Under the pieces are notes generated by a model, which was not told the DNA's origin, made no database searches, and was given only the letters and a program-made list of their open reading frames with translations. 64,000 nucleotides of DNA from Neurospora tetraspora (lineage: Eukaryota > Ascomycota > Sordariomycetes > Sordariales > Sordariaceae): assembly GCF_033439725.1 (NCBI RefSeq), contig NW_026944388.1, positions 558,001-622,000 of the forward strand. The letters are read 5' to 3'. The first letter of the stretch is position 1; each line of letters begins with the position of its first letter. Below, one piece after another: positions 1 through 11,393 of the stretch. The position numbers and the translations under genes are program-made.

Positions 1-1963
1 ATAGTCCGAGCACAGGACTGACTGCGAGGAGTTTTACGCCAACTAGTTCTAGGTAGGTAGGTACAGGTACAGGTACCTACCAAATATTCCATTACATATA
101 TCTAGGGTACACAACATCCGAACGAACGTCCATCTTCAATTTCACGAGGCTGTCGTGGGATGGATGGTGGCTAGGTGTCAGATTCAATGAAACCCTGACA
201 TGCTGACCCCCACGAACCAGACGCCTTTCGTCTGACCGACTGACACTCCACTACCTCTGCCTAGAAAGAACTCTCAGAGGGATCCGCGCTTACTTGTACA
301 ACGTTGTAGAGAGAGGCTTTGAAGAAGAGAATTGGAAGAAGGAGAAGGATTGTGTAACTGCGCGGCTCTTCACCGGTTTCAATTAATTTCCCAACTCCCA
401 ACTCTCAACTCCCAGCCCTTAAAACGATTGGAATCGGGTTTGTCTCGGGTGACAGAAAAACCTCTAGGGAGAAAATTTACGACGAACATATGTATTTAGA
501 AGAAGGTAGGTAGGATATGAAACATATGTTTCGCATCGTCAGAGACTTAGACTCATCGATTTGATAGACTTGTTCGACTTGAAAGACTTGTTCCTAGCCG
601 CGCTGACGTTGCACACGCACATCTCTCCGCCTTCCAAAGTTCCTACACTGAATGGATGTGTGTGTAACTCGGATGGTTTTCTCCAAGTCATAGGTAAGGT
701 AGTCGGACTTTTAACGCGGGGGTCACAAATCGTCATTCCGCACCTCACTTCACGTTTCTCGTTGTAACTGTTGTAAGTTCCCGTCCGCGTTGGGCACACC
801 GAGTATGAAAAGATGACGCCGACGGGAGGTTCCATTTGTCGTAAGCATAAAAATCCGAGTTCACTCTCCTCTTTCTTCCCCGGTCTCGGTCTCGGTATTG
901 CAGTCTCGACATTGGACTGAATAGTAATGACGATGGCGATGCAAACACCTTGCATTCAATACGACCGTTGCAGATGGTCAGGTTAGATCACTAGATGCGC
1001 GGATGCGGTGTTGCGGTGTGAGATTCACAGCCACGCCGACCCGTCATCCGGTTCTCCGGGGTAGCGGGGGTTGTTCGTGGGGGGGTTACGTAGGTGTGTC
1101 TTGTTGGATTTCGTAAGGAATTTTTACATGTGATGATTTATGCTTTTACCAACACCTATAGAAGGTAGCTAAAGTCCGGTTCTTGGGGGAAAAACCCAGT
1201 CATCAAGTGAGAAATTCCAGAGAGAAGGAATGCGGTTGACATGCAGTCTCACCGTTCGGTCGTGTGCTCCGCATGAAACAGATGGGTAGAGGTAGGTGTG
1301 AGTGGTCCTAAGTCTAGGTAAGCCGCCAATATCCCGCGGTGAAGAAGTCAAAGTGGCAATATGTATTAGGTAGGTGTGAGCACGAGATCTCAAGGCTTTC
1401 ATTCGTAGTCTACGTGTGAGACAGGGGATGTGACATGGCTGAGAAAAAAGCCGAAGTTCAGGTCGTTCAGTCGGGTTCGGGTACTCGAGCCACAAGGGCG
1501 AGATTGGTGACCACCAGAATCAGAATCAGATTGGACACAGGAGCCGTAGAAGAAGGAAGATAGTACACAGATAAGTCTTTGCATAGCAAAGTTTGGAGAT
1601 AATTTCACGAAAAGAGCAACGAGGTTTTATGTACGAAAAACCAAGAAAAAATAGCGAGTTTGAAAACTAGGTACAAAGCAAAAAGCAGATAACCACCCAC
1701 CCAAACAGACCCTAACCATTCTTTACTATGTAACCCCAAATGTTCAAAAACCTCTCGCGAGGCCCAGCGTTATTCCAGCCGGTAAGTATCTTGTTTGTTT
1801 ATATCCCCTTCCTTGTAAGGAAAAAAGAACACGAAAAGAAAAAAAGGGAAGAATAAAGCCAGTCCCAGAAATTCATCATTGCGTCGTGTTCAAAACGTTC
1901 TCGTCTGATCTGATATGTAAGTCGTCCACCCTTCTCCCTCTCATTCCCATATTTTTTTTCATT
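1..1963. other. Gene-free stretch downstream of the Zn2Cys6 gene
   Basis: No ORF here has a recognisable motif or a fungal gene structure. The stretch holds short GTAGGTAG-type runs and A-rich patches near 1800-1860. It is probably 3' flank of the minus-strand regulator gene plus intergenic DNA. Confidence 0.6.
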
Positions 1964-4518
1964 TCAATACCCAAAAGCAGCAATCTCCCTCCACCTCCTC
2001 CTCCTCCTTCCCTGACCCGTAATCGCATTGGATATCTCCGCCCCTCTAGCTTTCAACTTCTCTCTGAAATGATCGCACCACATCACCTCGAGGCGGCCGT
2101 CCGGCGGCGGTGCTTGAGATTGTTGTTGCATTAACATGGCTGCTGCTGTTGTTGTTGTTGTTGTTGGTGCCGTTGTCGTCGTTGGGTGGTAACCCATGCT
2201 TTGCCCGCCACCAGTGCTTCCTGTCATGGTGGTGGTGTTGTTGATTCCGTCCAAGCCCATTATATTCAAGTTTTCCATGCCTGCTGAGTAACTCATATGG
2301 CTACCCATCGTGCCAATCCTGCCAACAGTCATCCCAGGATTCATGTTCTTAGTCATCCCCATGTCCATCCCTAAACCATCAACAACCCCCATCACGCCCA
2401 CGCCCACGCCCACGCCCAAGCCTTCCCAGCTCGCAGCAGCAGCCCCCAATCCCAAACCAAGGCTCTCGTAGAACGCCCTGATCACAAAAACCGGATAAGC
2501 CAGCATCCCCGGCTCGATATTGTTGTTCAGCGCAAACTCCAGACTCCTACCCACCCGTTCCGCCAGTCCCCTAACCGCTTTACTTCCATACCTCGCCGGG
2601 TCGCTAATCAAATCCACCGGCATCTGTTGCATCTGTTGCATCTGCACCTCCAACGGGAGGTTCATGTTCTGCATATTCTGATGCATATTCTGCAATCCTG
2701 TACCCACCATATGTAAAGGCAACGGCTCAAAGATGCTCCAGTATATGCGCTCGATGGTTTGGTAAAGCTGCATCAGACTAGTGCAGTAAAGGATATACGC
2801 CAAAGCGAGTTGGGAGGTGGGGAAGGCTAGTGGGGGGTTGGTGAATGGGTATCCTGCCGAGTATGATGGGTAGCCAGTATTTGGGTGAGCGTGTGCAACA
2901 GACGACGGAGAGGCGCGACGAGGAGACCTTGGTTGCCCCTGGGGTTTGTGATGAGAATGAGAATGAGGGGATGTTGTAGGGTAGGGTTGGAAGCGCGGGG
3001 AGGAGGCGGAGGCGGAGGCGGAGGGGGTGGGGGAGGGGGTACCTCTGGAGCGGGAAATGGAATTGGAATTGGATGGGGAGCGGCGGTGGGAGTGTGTTTG
3101 GCCTTGGCCTTGGCCCTGCGAATATGGGGAGGAGGAGGGTGAGAGATAAGGGTAGGAGCTTGAAGTTGGAGGGGTTGTTAGGTAGGGCGGAGATTGCCCG
3201 TAATCTGATATCGAAGTTGACGACGACGACGGTGTGATGACGGCCGTTGTTTGACGCGAGATAGCTGCCGTCATCTCGGCGCTGAAAGATGAAGACCAAG
3301 CGTTAAGTTGCCGTTCGATGTTGAGGCAGTTGGTCAAGAGGTCTTGAGCACGCTGACGACGGGATAGCGTTTGTACTTCTTCGGTGACTCGGTCCGTGCG
3401 AGAGAGGATGCGGGGCAGGAGGGCGATGATGTCGAAGAGTTGATCGAGGATGGACTTGGGGTGCTTCTCCCAGGGAGTGGAAGTCCATTCTGCGGACTCG
3501 AGGAAGGTTGGGGTGCGGTTGAGCAGGGCGGTCAGGATCTATCAGACGGTGGTTAGTCGAATGTTGTCAAATCCTGTCGTGACCAGCACCTGGATGGGAA
3601 CTCACAGCAGTAGGCCGGTAGACCCGGACAAAGAAGTGATGGTTAGGAAACGTCTGAAATTTCTCTGGCCCAGCGCGTCTGATGGGATCATTTTGAGCGG
3701 CCGAATCCTTGAACGATGGCTGATTGCTATAGAGGTTCGTGTACAGAGTCGAATTGTTGTGCTTATAAAGATTGTGTTAGTGTTCAGAGACAACTTCATC
3801 CTGTGCTTATCAGTCATCGCAGTGGACCAACTCACCTCGTAAAGGAAAACGCATGAACCAATCGATGGCATGTATGGGTCCTCGTTCTGGCTTTCCGGTA
3901 GACTAATCAAACACTGCGACTTCAACTCGAAGTCCTGGCCACTGAAGTAAAGTTGCAGATTCGGGACTTCGTATTCCGCCATCGAGTTCACAGTAAACTC
4001 TCCCGTAGCATCTCCCCTGCTGCCACTACGGCGGAGAACATTCTGAAGCCGGGTATTCAGAGCCGTAAACTGTAGGGTGTACTTCGTACCCGAGGGCGTC
4101 GACAACGAGATCAAGTCGTCCCAAGCCGACTGAAGCGGCTGATCCGGAAAGAGCTCCGGATAGTGCTGATGTTTCTGATGCTTTTGCTGTGGAGTCCCCC
4201 TCTCCTCCTCTCCTCCACTTCTCGACGAGGTTGAAGCTTTCGCCTTCTTTGACTTGATGACCCTTGGCGGATGGGACGAACAACGACCGCCGTCCTCGAT
4301 GGTTCCGATGATGAAGACGGTTTCTCGCTCATAACCAAGACACTCGCGACCACTGTCGATACACTTCCTGCAATATGGTCGTTCGTTGTCACACTAGTTG
4401 GATTAGTTGCTTGCTCAACGGGAAAGTTACCACTGTGGGGGATGGATTCATGTCTTACTTTGACTCTCCGGACACGGCAAGAATTGCAGCCCTTGTATTT
4501 CCCAGGAACACCGACCAT
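1964..4518 (-). CDS. Zn(II)2Cys6 fungal transcription factor
   Basis: A four-exon gene on the minus strand: 4518-4459, 4393-3836, 3761-3606 and 3538-1964, giving about 782 residues. The binuclear zinc cluster reads C11-x2-C14-x6-C21-x6-C28-x2-C31-x6-C38. Intron 1 (65 nt, 4394-4458, branch-like ACTAATC) falls exactly between K20 and C21, so the cluster is visible only after splicing. The middle (residues about 75-260) resembles the start of the fungal-specific regulator domain found after such clusters. The C-terminal exon is Ser/Pro/Gln rich with Met- and Gly-rich low-complexity runs, then a basic tail. The family binds DNA in the nucleus and regulates transcription. No target can be inferred from the neighbours. 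The zinc cluster is certain; the last exon boundary and C-terminus are less so. Confidence 0.85.
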
Positions 4519-6147
4519 CGTTATCAGGTAGTAAGAGTGGAGATGATAATAGGATAAAGAAACGAGGCAAACTGGTTTGTTTCTGTGCTTTTCTGAACGA
4601 GTGTCTAAAAGGAGAAGAAGGAACCCGGACAGACGGAGACGAGTATCTACCGAACAGTGTTGACAGGTTACAGCAGTGCGGGTCGCTCAGCCCCTGAACT
4701 ATTGCTGTTGGGTAGACCCGTTATGTGTGTAAGATGGGGGTCCAACTGCAAGGTAGCAGATAGGTAGTAGTCAGAGGTAGGCAGGCAGGCAGGCAGGCAA
4801 GCAGGCAAACAGGTAGGACAAACCAGGCAGAGGGGGTCAGCTAAAGGGGTAAGGGCCTGAGGCCTTGATATACGGTACAAAACTTGACCAAACTCTTGCT
4901 GACCAGTTAGAAAGCAGACATCATCTGAGGCTGCTGACTGACCGTTTCTCGTATGAGATGAGAAAACCTTCAGTGACCAAGTGAGCCAACCATGAGACAG
5001 GACAGCCTCCTCCGAGTCACGGCCGAGGCAGCCTCGTGATCAGAAGAGCTTTCTTGGAAACGGACCTGTCGTTCTATACCGAAGACACTGTGAGCAGATT
5101 GCCTGGAAACATCCTCCTCTGTTGGTTCAGTATTACGTTTTCTGCGGCTACCTAGGGTCCAAGACGCTTGTCGGGAGGACTCCGAGAGGGTGACGCCATC
5201 ACTTGACTGGCACACCACCAACACGGTATGCTGGAACCAAAGAGAGCTCTGGGGAATGGAGCCGGTCACGCAGAGGGCTTGGTTGCGCATATGCGCTTTG
5301 CAAAGTCCACTCTCGGTGTACGTATTCCGTAAGCCTTCCCATAGAGTGTGTGGGGGGACCCGGCACAGATGGCATGTAGGAATATATATATGGATGGCAT
5401 GGCAGCAACGGTTGACCCAGCATATAGTTCTCGGTCGGCAGCAAGCGAGTCATTTGTTTTCGATGCAAGAGCGGCAACAAGCCCCAAGATGTAGTTTTTG
5501 GCCCAATAACTACTTGGAAGTGTAACGATGGCTTGAAGGGGGCTCTGTAGGGCTGCAGTTGTTAGAAATCAGCCCGCAGGGGTTCGGCATCCAGGATAGG
5601 AAGCCTACGGGCTGACGGATGGGGCTGGTCAGACGGAATGGCATGGAAGGTGGTATGTAAGAGGAATGCAGACCTGTGATTGGCCAGTAAGCGGAAACGG
5701 GTATATAGTACGAGGACTGGCGTCGTCGATGGTGACTCTCGGGTTCGAAAGCCTGCCTGCCTGCGACTCTCGTTCGCTGAGATGTGTGATTTGGTGCTTT
5801 GCTCACTACTCGCTCTGCGGCCAATCAGCTTACCAAGCCAACGACTACGCCCTCGGGAACCCCGACTACACTGTCCGGGAGAAACTGCAGTGATATGCGG
5901 TCGTTGACGACATGATTGACATTAAACCAAGCCAATCCGCAATGACGGGAGAAGATGGTTTCAAGGTGGATGAATCATGATCAGGGGGAATACAATTTGA
6001 AGTGGCATCACCGGCCCGAACCCGCTCTGAAGGGTATGTTGGACGGGGGAGAATCCGTCCAGGTGGAATCGAGCAGGTCAGCGCCGCATACATACAGGAT
6101 CTGGAAGAAAGAATGTTTTATGCAAAATGAACAAAGGTATGGGCTTT
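4519..6147. other. Intergenic region, shared 5'/3' flanks
   Basis: Upstream region of the Zn2Cys6 gene and 3' flank of the dehydrogenase gene. It contains a short AGGC tandem run at about 4779-4800. ORFs up to 138 aa are present but show no family motif, codon pattern or splice structure I can support. Confidence 0.55.
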
Positions 6148-7967
6148 TTAGATATACTTGTAAGGGTTCAAGATGGCGTTCTGAAAGAGTGACTGGTTAG
6201 CGGTAGGTCACATCCTGGGGCCGCAGTTGAGGGCCGTTGGGACCGGTAGGGGCAGTGTGATGCCGGGGCCAAACTAGGAAAAATAGGGCTGGTGGCGGGC
6301 GGGGAAAGAAACCAAGGTGTGTTATAGGCTCATCGTCAACTTACCGGGTCATAGAGATCCTTGAGCTGCTTCATCAACCCGACCATGGTGGGAGTACGGC
6401 TGTACCCAATGTACTTCTTCTTGGCCAGACCAAGACCGTGTTCAGCGCTGATGCTGCCCTGACGCTTGGAGATCCACTCGTAGACGAAAGGCTCAAGAAC
6501 CTTCTCAACCCGCTCGTCGTAGCGGCGGGTGGACACGTTAAGGTGAAGGTTGGCGTCGCCCATGTGTCCGTATCCTACAACAGCACGCACCGGGTGCTCA
6601 TCCGTGTCACCGAGGAGGCCGGCCTCCTCAACACGGGCCTTGGTATCCTCGACAAGCTGGTACATCTCGGGGAGAGGGATGGAGACATCGTACTTGTACA
6701 CACCACCAAGGTGGCTAAGGACTTCCGGAATACCCTCACGGAAGCTCCAGAGAGCCTTAACCTGGGTCTCGTCCTGGGCAAGAGTGCCGTCGACAACGAT
6801 ACCCTTCTCCATGACGTCCTCGAGGAAGGTCTGGAGCTTCTCACCATCGTGGTCGGAGTTGGATCCGCTAGTTTCGATCAAGCAGTAGAAGGGGTACTCA
6901 CCCTCGAGAGGCGAGTTCTTCTTGGTGACTTGGCGAACAAGAGCCTGGCTGCTACCGTCCATGAGCTCGAAAGCAGAGAGAATCTCGGACAAGTGGCCTT
7001 TGGCCTCGCGGAAGGCCTGCTGGGCAGCCTCGTAGGACTCAAGACCGAACAGGGCTACGTTCTGAGCCTTGGGACGCTGGGGGCACTGGATGACAGCCTT
7101 GGTGATGACACCAATAGTGCCCTCAGAGCCAATAAAGAGCTGCTTGATATCGTAGCCAGTGTTGTTCTTGCGCAACTTGCAGAGATCATCGACAACGGTA
7201 CCGTCGGGAAGGACGGCCTCGATACCAAGAGTAGTTCCGTGCAAGCTTCCGTACCTCAAGAGACGAAGACCACCGGCGTTGGTGGAGAGGTTGCCTCCGA
7301 TATGGCACGAACCCTTGGCACCGAGATCCAAGGGGAAGATGTAGCCCTTGCTGGCCAGGAACTGATCAACAACCTCGAGAATAGCACCAGCCTCGACCGT
7401 CAGGATACCGGAAACCTCGTCGAACTCGATGATGTTGTTCATGCGGCCCATGTTGAGGACAATCTCGTCGAACACGGGAACGGAGCCACCAACGAGACCG
7501 GTGTTGCCGCCCTGGGGGACAACAGCCAGCTTGTTGTCATTGCAGTACTTGAGGATCTTGCTGACCTCCTCAGTCGAGCTGGGCTTGAGGACGAGTTTGC
7601 AGTGGCCACGATACTTGCGCATCCAGTCGCTGTTGAAGGGCTCGATATCGTCAGTGGCGTTCTCGTTGGTCACGCCATCGATGACAGCAGACTCGGTGCC
7701 CAAGAGACCCTTGAAGTAGTCGACATGCTCCTTGGTGACCTGGCCATAGCGAGGATCCCTCTTGAGTTCAGGATAGGTCTCGCTGGTGAACTTGCCCTGC
7801 TGGCATCTTGTCTCCTTGAGCTGGCTGGGACGGGAGCTGCTGAAGCACCGGACCGCCGACGCAACCTGGGACTGAACTTGAGGCTGAGTGGTCAGTCTGG
7901 GGGAGAGTCTTGCTGGCTTGGCCAGTCTGGCGAGCGTTGTCGTCGAGGACCGATGTCGGCAGGCCAT
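6148..7967 (-). CDS. DLD2: Mitochondrial D-2-hydroxyglutarate / D-lactate dehydrogenase (FAD)
   Basis: A 551-residue flavoprotein from two exons, 7967-6345 and 6180-6148. The start chosen gives an Arg/Ser-rich presequence (MACRHRSSTTTLARLAKPAR), typical of mitochondrial import; an upstream in-frame ATG at 8033 would put an unlikely hydrophobic stretch before it. The FAD-binding domain carries PQGGNTGLVGGSVPVFDEIV, and the C-terminal oxidase domain carries GHMGDANLHLN and SISAEHGLGLAKK. The last coding exon is only 33 nt (NAILNPYKYI-stop), joined after DLYDP by a 164-nt intron (6181-6344); without it the conserved NPxKxx end is lost. The family oxidises D-2-hydroxyglutarate or D-lactate, in yeast by transhydrogenation with pyruvate. 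Sequence alone does not separate these substrates. The gene diverges from PRE6. Confidence 0.92.
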
Positions 7968-8663
7968 GTTGGTGATGATGAGTCTCTGGAGTTGCAAAGA
8001 GTGAAAGCAAAGAACAAGAACAGAAGCCCCCAAGTATTCAAAGAAACCTTCGTTCTTAATCCCGATATCGCTGTGTTAGTTTAGTGTCTCACAAGACTCT
8101 AGACTCACTGGAACACCAGGGTTGGCTGTGGTATCGATGACTTCACCAGGGTTAACCGACACACTTCTCAGAAAGTTCCTCAGATGGTAGGGAACTAACA
8201 ATGAGATGAGCTGACAGGTGCCAAATCCTGTCAGTGCTCTACTGGCATCTGTCAAGTCGTTGTTCCGCAGCCAAGGCAGGCACCTAGACGTACAGGGTCT
8301 GGCCTTTCAGCGCGTCGGCGCCCGCGCCTGCCTGCCCGCATTTCCCGCCTGCCAGAACGCTACAGGGGCAGATCCCGCTGTTGTGCCTGAGCTTGGGCCT
8401 GTTTGAGGGGACACTGACGCTGAGAGGTGGCCCGGGAAGCTGTCAGCCTTCTGGGGAAGCTCCTGTTGTCGTCAAGTCGTCAGTCGTCACAGCTTCGCAG
8501 CCTCCATCCCGAACCCCAACTTCCATCCACTTGCCAACCAACATCACCACTTCGTTTCCCTTGCCAGATTTGCGACCAGTCCCGTTATTTACCTAATCTC
8601 CCCGGCGCATCAACTACGATCTACGAACGCAACAGCATCACGATTGATATCCAGCAGTAAACC
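7968..8663. promoter_or_regulatory. Divergent promoter region, DLD2-like / PRE6
   Basis: About 700 nt separate the two divergent start codons. It should hold both promoters and 5' UTRs. CT-rich patches precede the PRE6 start. I see no specific proteasome-control element that I can vouch for. Confidence 0.5.
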
Positions 8664-9757
8664 ATGGCGTCCGGATACGACAGAGCTCTTTCAGGTACAT
8701 CATCTCCTCCACATTCCCATGTCCATGGCTTCCCCAGTCGCGATCCGGGCCCCGCTAACCCATAACCTCATCCAGTCTTCAGGTCCGTCACACCCTCAAG
8801 ATACCGAAACCATGCGATGCGCACCTCGAGAACGCCCCAACTAACATTCGAGTAGTCCCGATGGACACGTTTTCCAAGTCGAGTATGCCGGCGAAGCTGT
8901 CAAGAGAGGTATGCGCTGTCGCCTACACCAGACATGTCCCAGCTCGGTTGGAGGTCTACAGGTATCTAACTCGGGATACACATAGGTACCTGCGCGGTGG
9001 GCGTAAAGGGCAAGGATGTCGTCGTCCTCGGTTGCGAAAAGAGATCGGCCATGAAGCTCCAAGATACAAGAATCACCCCTTCCAAGATCGGTCTCGTCGA
9101 CAAGCACGTCTGCCTCGCCTTCGCCGGTCTGAACGCCGATGCCAGAATCTTGGTGGACAAGGCTCGCCTAGAAGCCCAGTCGCACCGTCTCAACCTGGAG
9201 GATCCCGTCACGATCGAGTATATCACAAAGTATGTTGCCGGCGTGCAGCAGCGGTATACACAGAGTGGTGGTGTCCGTCCCTTTGGTATTAGCACCTTGA
9301 TCGTCGGCTTCGACAACGGCAGCGATGTTCCCAGACTCTACCAGACCGAGCCCTCGGGCATTTACTCTGCATGGTCAGTCAATACGAACCTACCTTGCGA
9401 AAAGAATGGAGCTAATACCCCCGCAGGAAAGCCAACGCCATCGGCCGGTCGAGCAAGACGGTTCGCGAATTCCTCGAGCGCAACTACAAGGACGACATGG
9501 ACCGGGAGGCTACTATCCGCCTGGCCATCAAGTCCCTTCTCGAAGTTGTGCAGACGGGCGCCAAGAACATTGAGATCGCCATCATGGCTCCCGGCAAGGA
9601 GCTCGAGATGCTCCCCGTGGAGGATATCGAGAACTACGTCAAGAACATTGAGCAGGAGAAGCAGGAGGAGGCGGACAAGAAGAAGAAGGGCCGGACTCCT
9701 GGTACGGGCACTGCTGCCATACTGACCAGGAGCCAGGATGAGCCAGGTGACCACTAA
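8664..9757 (+). CDS. PRE6: 20S proteasome subunit alpha type-7 (alpha4, Pre6)
   Basis: Five coding exons, 8664-8694, 8776-8782, 8856-8908, 8986-9373 and 9427-9757, encode 269 residues. Exon 2 is a 7-nt microexon. The product starts [20 protein letters not shown], the alpha-subunit N-terminal helix signature, followed by [18 protein letters not shown] and the PRFGIS-type stretch [13 protein letters not shown]. The WKANAIGR block identifies the PSMA7/Pre6 branch. It forms part of the outer alpha ring that gates the 20S core in nucleus and cytosol. The C-terminus is Lys-rich, as in other alpha subunits. A possible extra intron near 9700 that would change the last residues cannot be excluded. The gene is convergent with the CHY zinc-finger gene. 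Confidence 0.96.
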
Positions 9758-10110
9758 GGGGGATGGCAAGAGCAAGCCGAATGAGTAAAGGGGTCTCCGG
9801 CGGGAATGGGTATGGCATGGTGTAGCAGAGATGCCGTGATGCTGCTGCTACTGCCAACCACGTCTCGAAAACATAGAAGCCTCTTTTAGGTACAGAAATA
9901 ATACCACGAATGACGACCAAGCAAGTTACTGAACTGAACGGTGGGTGGTGCCATGTGCAATATGATGGGTAACAAACAACACTCTGTCTAATTATATTCT
10001 TCTAAATGGTATCGCTTTTCCCTTCCGCCCTGGGTACCCCAACCCCAACCAACTTCTACTACCCAACCAACTTCTACTACCCAACCAACTTCTACTACCC
10101 AACCAACCAC
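9758..10110. other. Convergent 3' region with an 18-bp minisatellite
   Basis: Shared 3' flank of PRE6 (+) and the CHY-finger gene (-). It contains the tandem repeat listed separately and otherwise no coding signal. Confidence 0.55.
10047..10108. repeat. 18-bp tandem repeat, three copies plus a partial
   Basis: The unit AACCAACTTCTACTACCC repeats at 10047, 10065 and 10083, followed by a partial copy. It ends just before the CHY-finger stop codon, so it lies in the 3' UTR of that gene and probably of PRE6 too. The copies are identical, which suggests recent expansion. Confidence 0.95.
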
Positions 10111-10771
10111 TCAACCAAGCTTATCAACGTCCGCATCCGGGTCAAATATCGAGATCTGGTTCATGGTCGGCTTAGTAGGCTTGACTCTCTCGTCCTTCAA
10201 CATGCGCGCGTCCATTCTCGCGTCCTCGCCTTCGACCCTGAGAGCGGCCTTGGGCGTCACGGCCTCGAGGATGTAGTGGTTGTCGCAGTGCGGGCAGTAC
10301 TCGTCGGCATCCTCGAACTCGGTCGCATCCTTGCGGAAGGCCTTTTTGCACTTTTTGCAAACAAACGTCATCTCGAGCGTCTTCTTAAGAGGGTGCGTCT
10401 CGGACTCGGCGTGGCATTCGGGGCAGTCGAACCATTTGCGGCCTGCGTAGGAAGGTAGGTGTAGTGTTAGGTCATGTTCATGTATGGCTGCGATGCGATT
10501 CGATGGTTGTATGTATAGTGGTAGGTAGGGAATCGGGGGTTCGTTCTGTTGAGGTTGAGGTTGAGGTTGAGGTTGAGGTTGAGGTTACGTACAGCATGGT
10601 GACCGGATCGAGACTTGAGCGTTTAGAACGTGTTTACTGGTTGGGAGAGGGGATGGTTAGCAGGTTGTTCGTTTGTGGTTCTACATATCTGGAGGTCTGG
10701 AGGTGTAGTTGCGACATGACGAGCAAACAAGGCGAGGTGTCATAACATGGAAGATGGGAGGCTTACCACAT
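10111..10771 (-). CDS. Small CHY-type zinc-finger protein (Hot13-like)
   Basis: A 126-residue protein from three coding exons: 10771-10767 (only ATGTG, 5 nt), 10636-10593 (44 nt) and 10442-10111. After splicing it starts MCKHVLNAQVSIRSPCCRKW, followed by FDCPECHAESETHPL and CKKCKKAFRK...YCPHCDNHY. The paired Cys/His pattern is that of a compact CHY zinc finger binding several zinc ions. The yeast relative Hot13 assists zinc removal and oxidation of small Tim proteins in the mitochondrial intermembrane space; transferring that role here is inference. Intron 2 begins directly with a CAACCT repeat. The model rests on all three junctions restoring the zinc ligands in frame. Confidence 0.85.
10548..10586. 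repeat. GTTGAG hexamer tandem repeat inside an intron
   Basis: About 6.5 copies of GTTGAG (CTCAAC on the transcribed strand) lie immediately after the GTACGT donor of intron 2 of the CHY-finger gene. Confidence 0.95.
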
Positions 10772-11393
10772 GATGGCAGTGAGGAAGAGAGTATGCGGGA
10801 GGCGCAGTGAGGTAGATGGCTCGTTCCGATCCCTAGTTTGAGGGTGTTTCGTCGTCTTCGTGTATTCTGGGCGGTATATGACAAGAAGATTCTTTCGATG
10901 GCAGTTCTCGCAGATCGCTAATGTTTACGACATAAAAAGGGTTCACCGAACTTTATCACGGCACTTAACGCGGTCCTATCCCGTCCCCGTCCCGTCGCCC
11001 CCTTCACCACCCAGACCCGACGGGACCCGACCACTCAACGCGGGGTGCTTTTCGGTGCTACCTGGCTCCAGAAGGCTCGCTTCCCCACAAAATAAGCGTG
11101 GCTGATGACTAACTAGCGCGTCCAGCCCCTGTCGGCCTTGCTGTCACAGCGGTCCTGCGGTATCGCCTTAACAATTTCCATAACTGGACCTTCAGCAATA
11201 CAAAAGACGGGTTTCATCATCCAGTCCACTTTCCAAACTCCTTTCAACCTTTGTCTTCTTTCTTGCCACTGCACTGCGCATCTCCAGTCGTCCGCCTGCT
11301 AATCCATCTCGCGCCTGGTACTTCTAGAACTGAACTGCTAGAAATAGATAAAAACAGAGCAGAGACAAGAAAGAAGAACATTTCGTCATCGAG
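10772..11393. promoter_or_regulatory. Divergent promoter region, CHY-finger gene / SSL2
   Basis: About 620 nt between divergent starts. CCCGTCCCGTC-type C-rich stretches lie around 10980-11040, and a short A-rich leader precedes the SSL2 ATG. No defined element can be named. Confidence 0.5.

Noticed and set aside
6438-8084. 548-codon plus-strand ORF opposite the dehydrogenase gene
   Set aside because: It mirrors a strongly codon-biased gene on the other strand; low-complexity Leu/Val/Asp-rich translation with no family motif.
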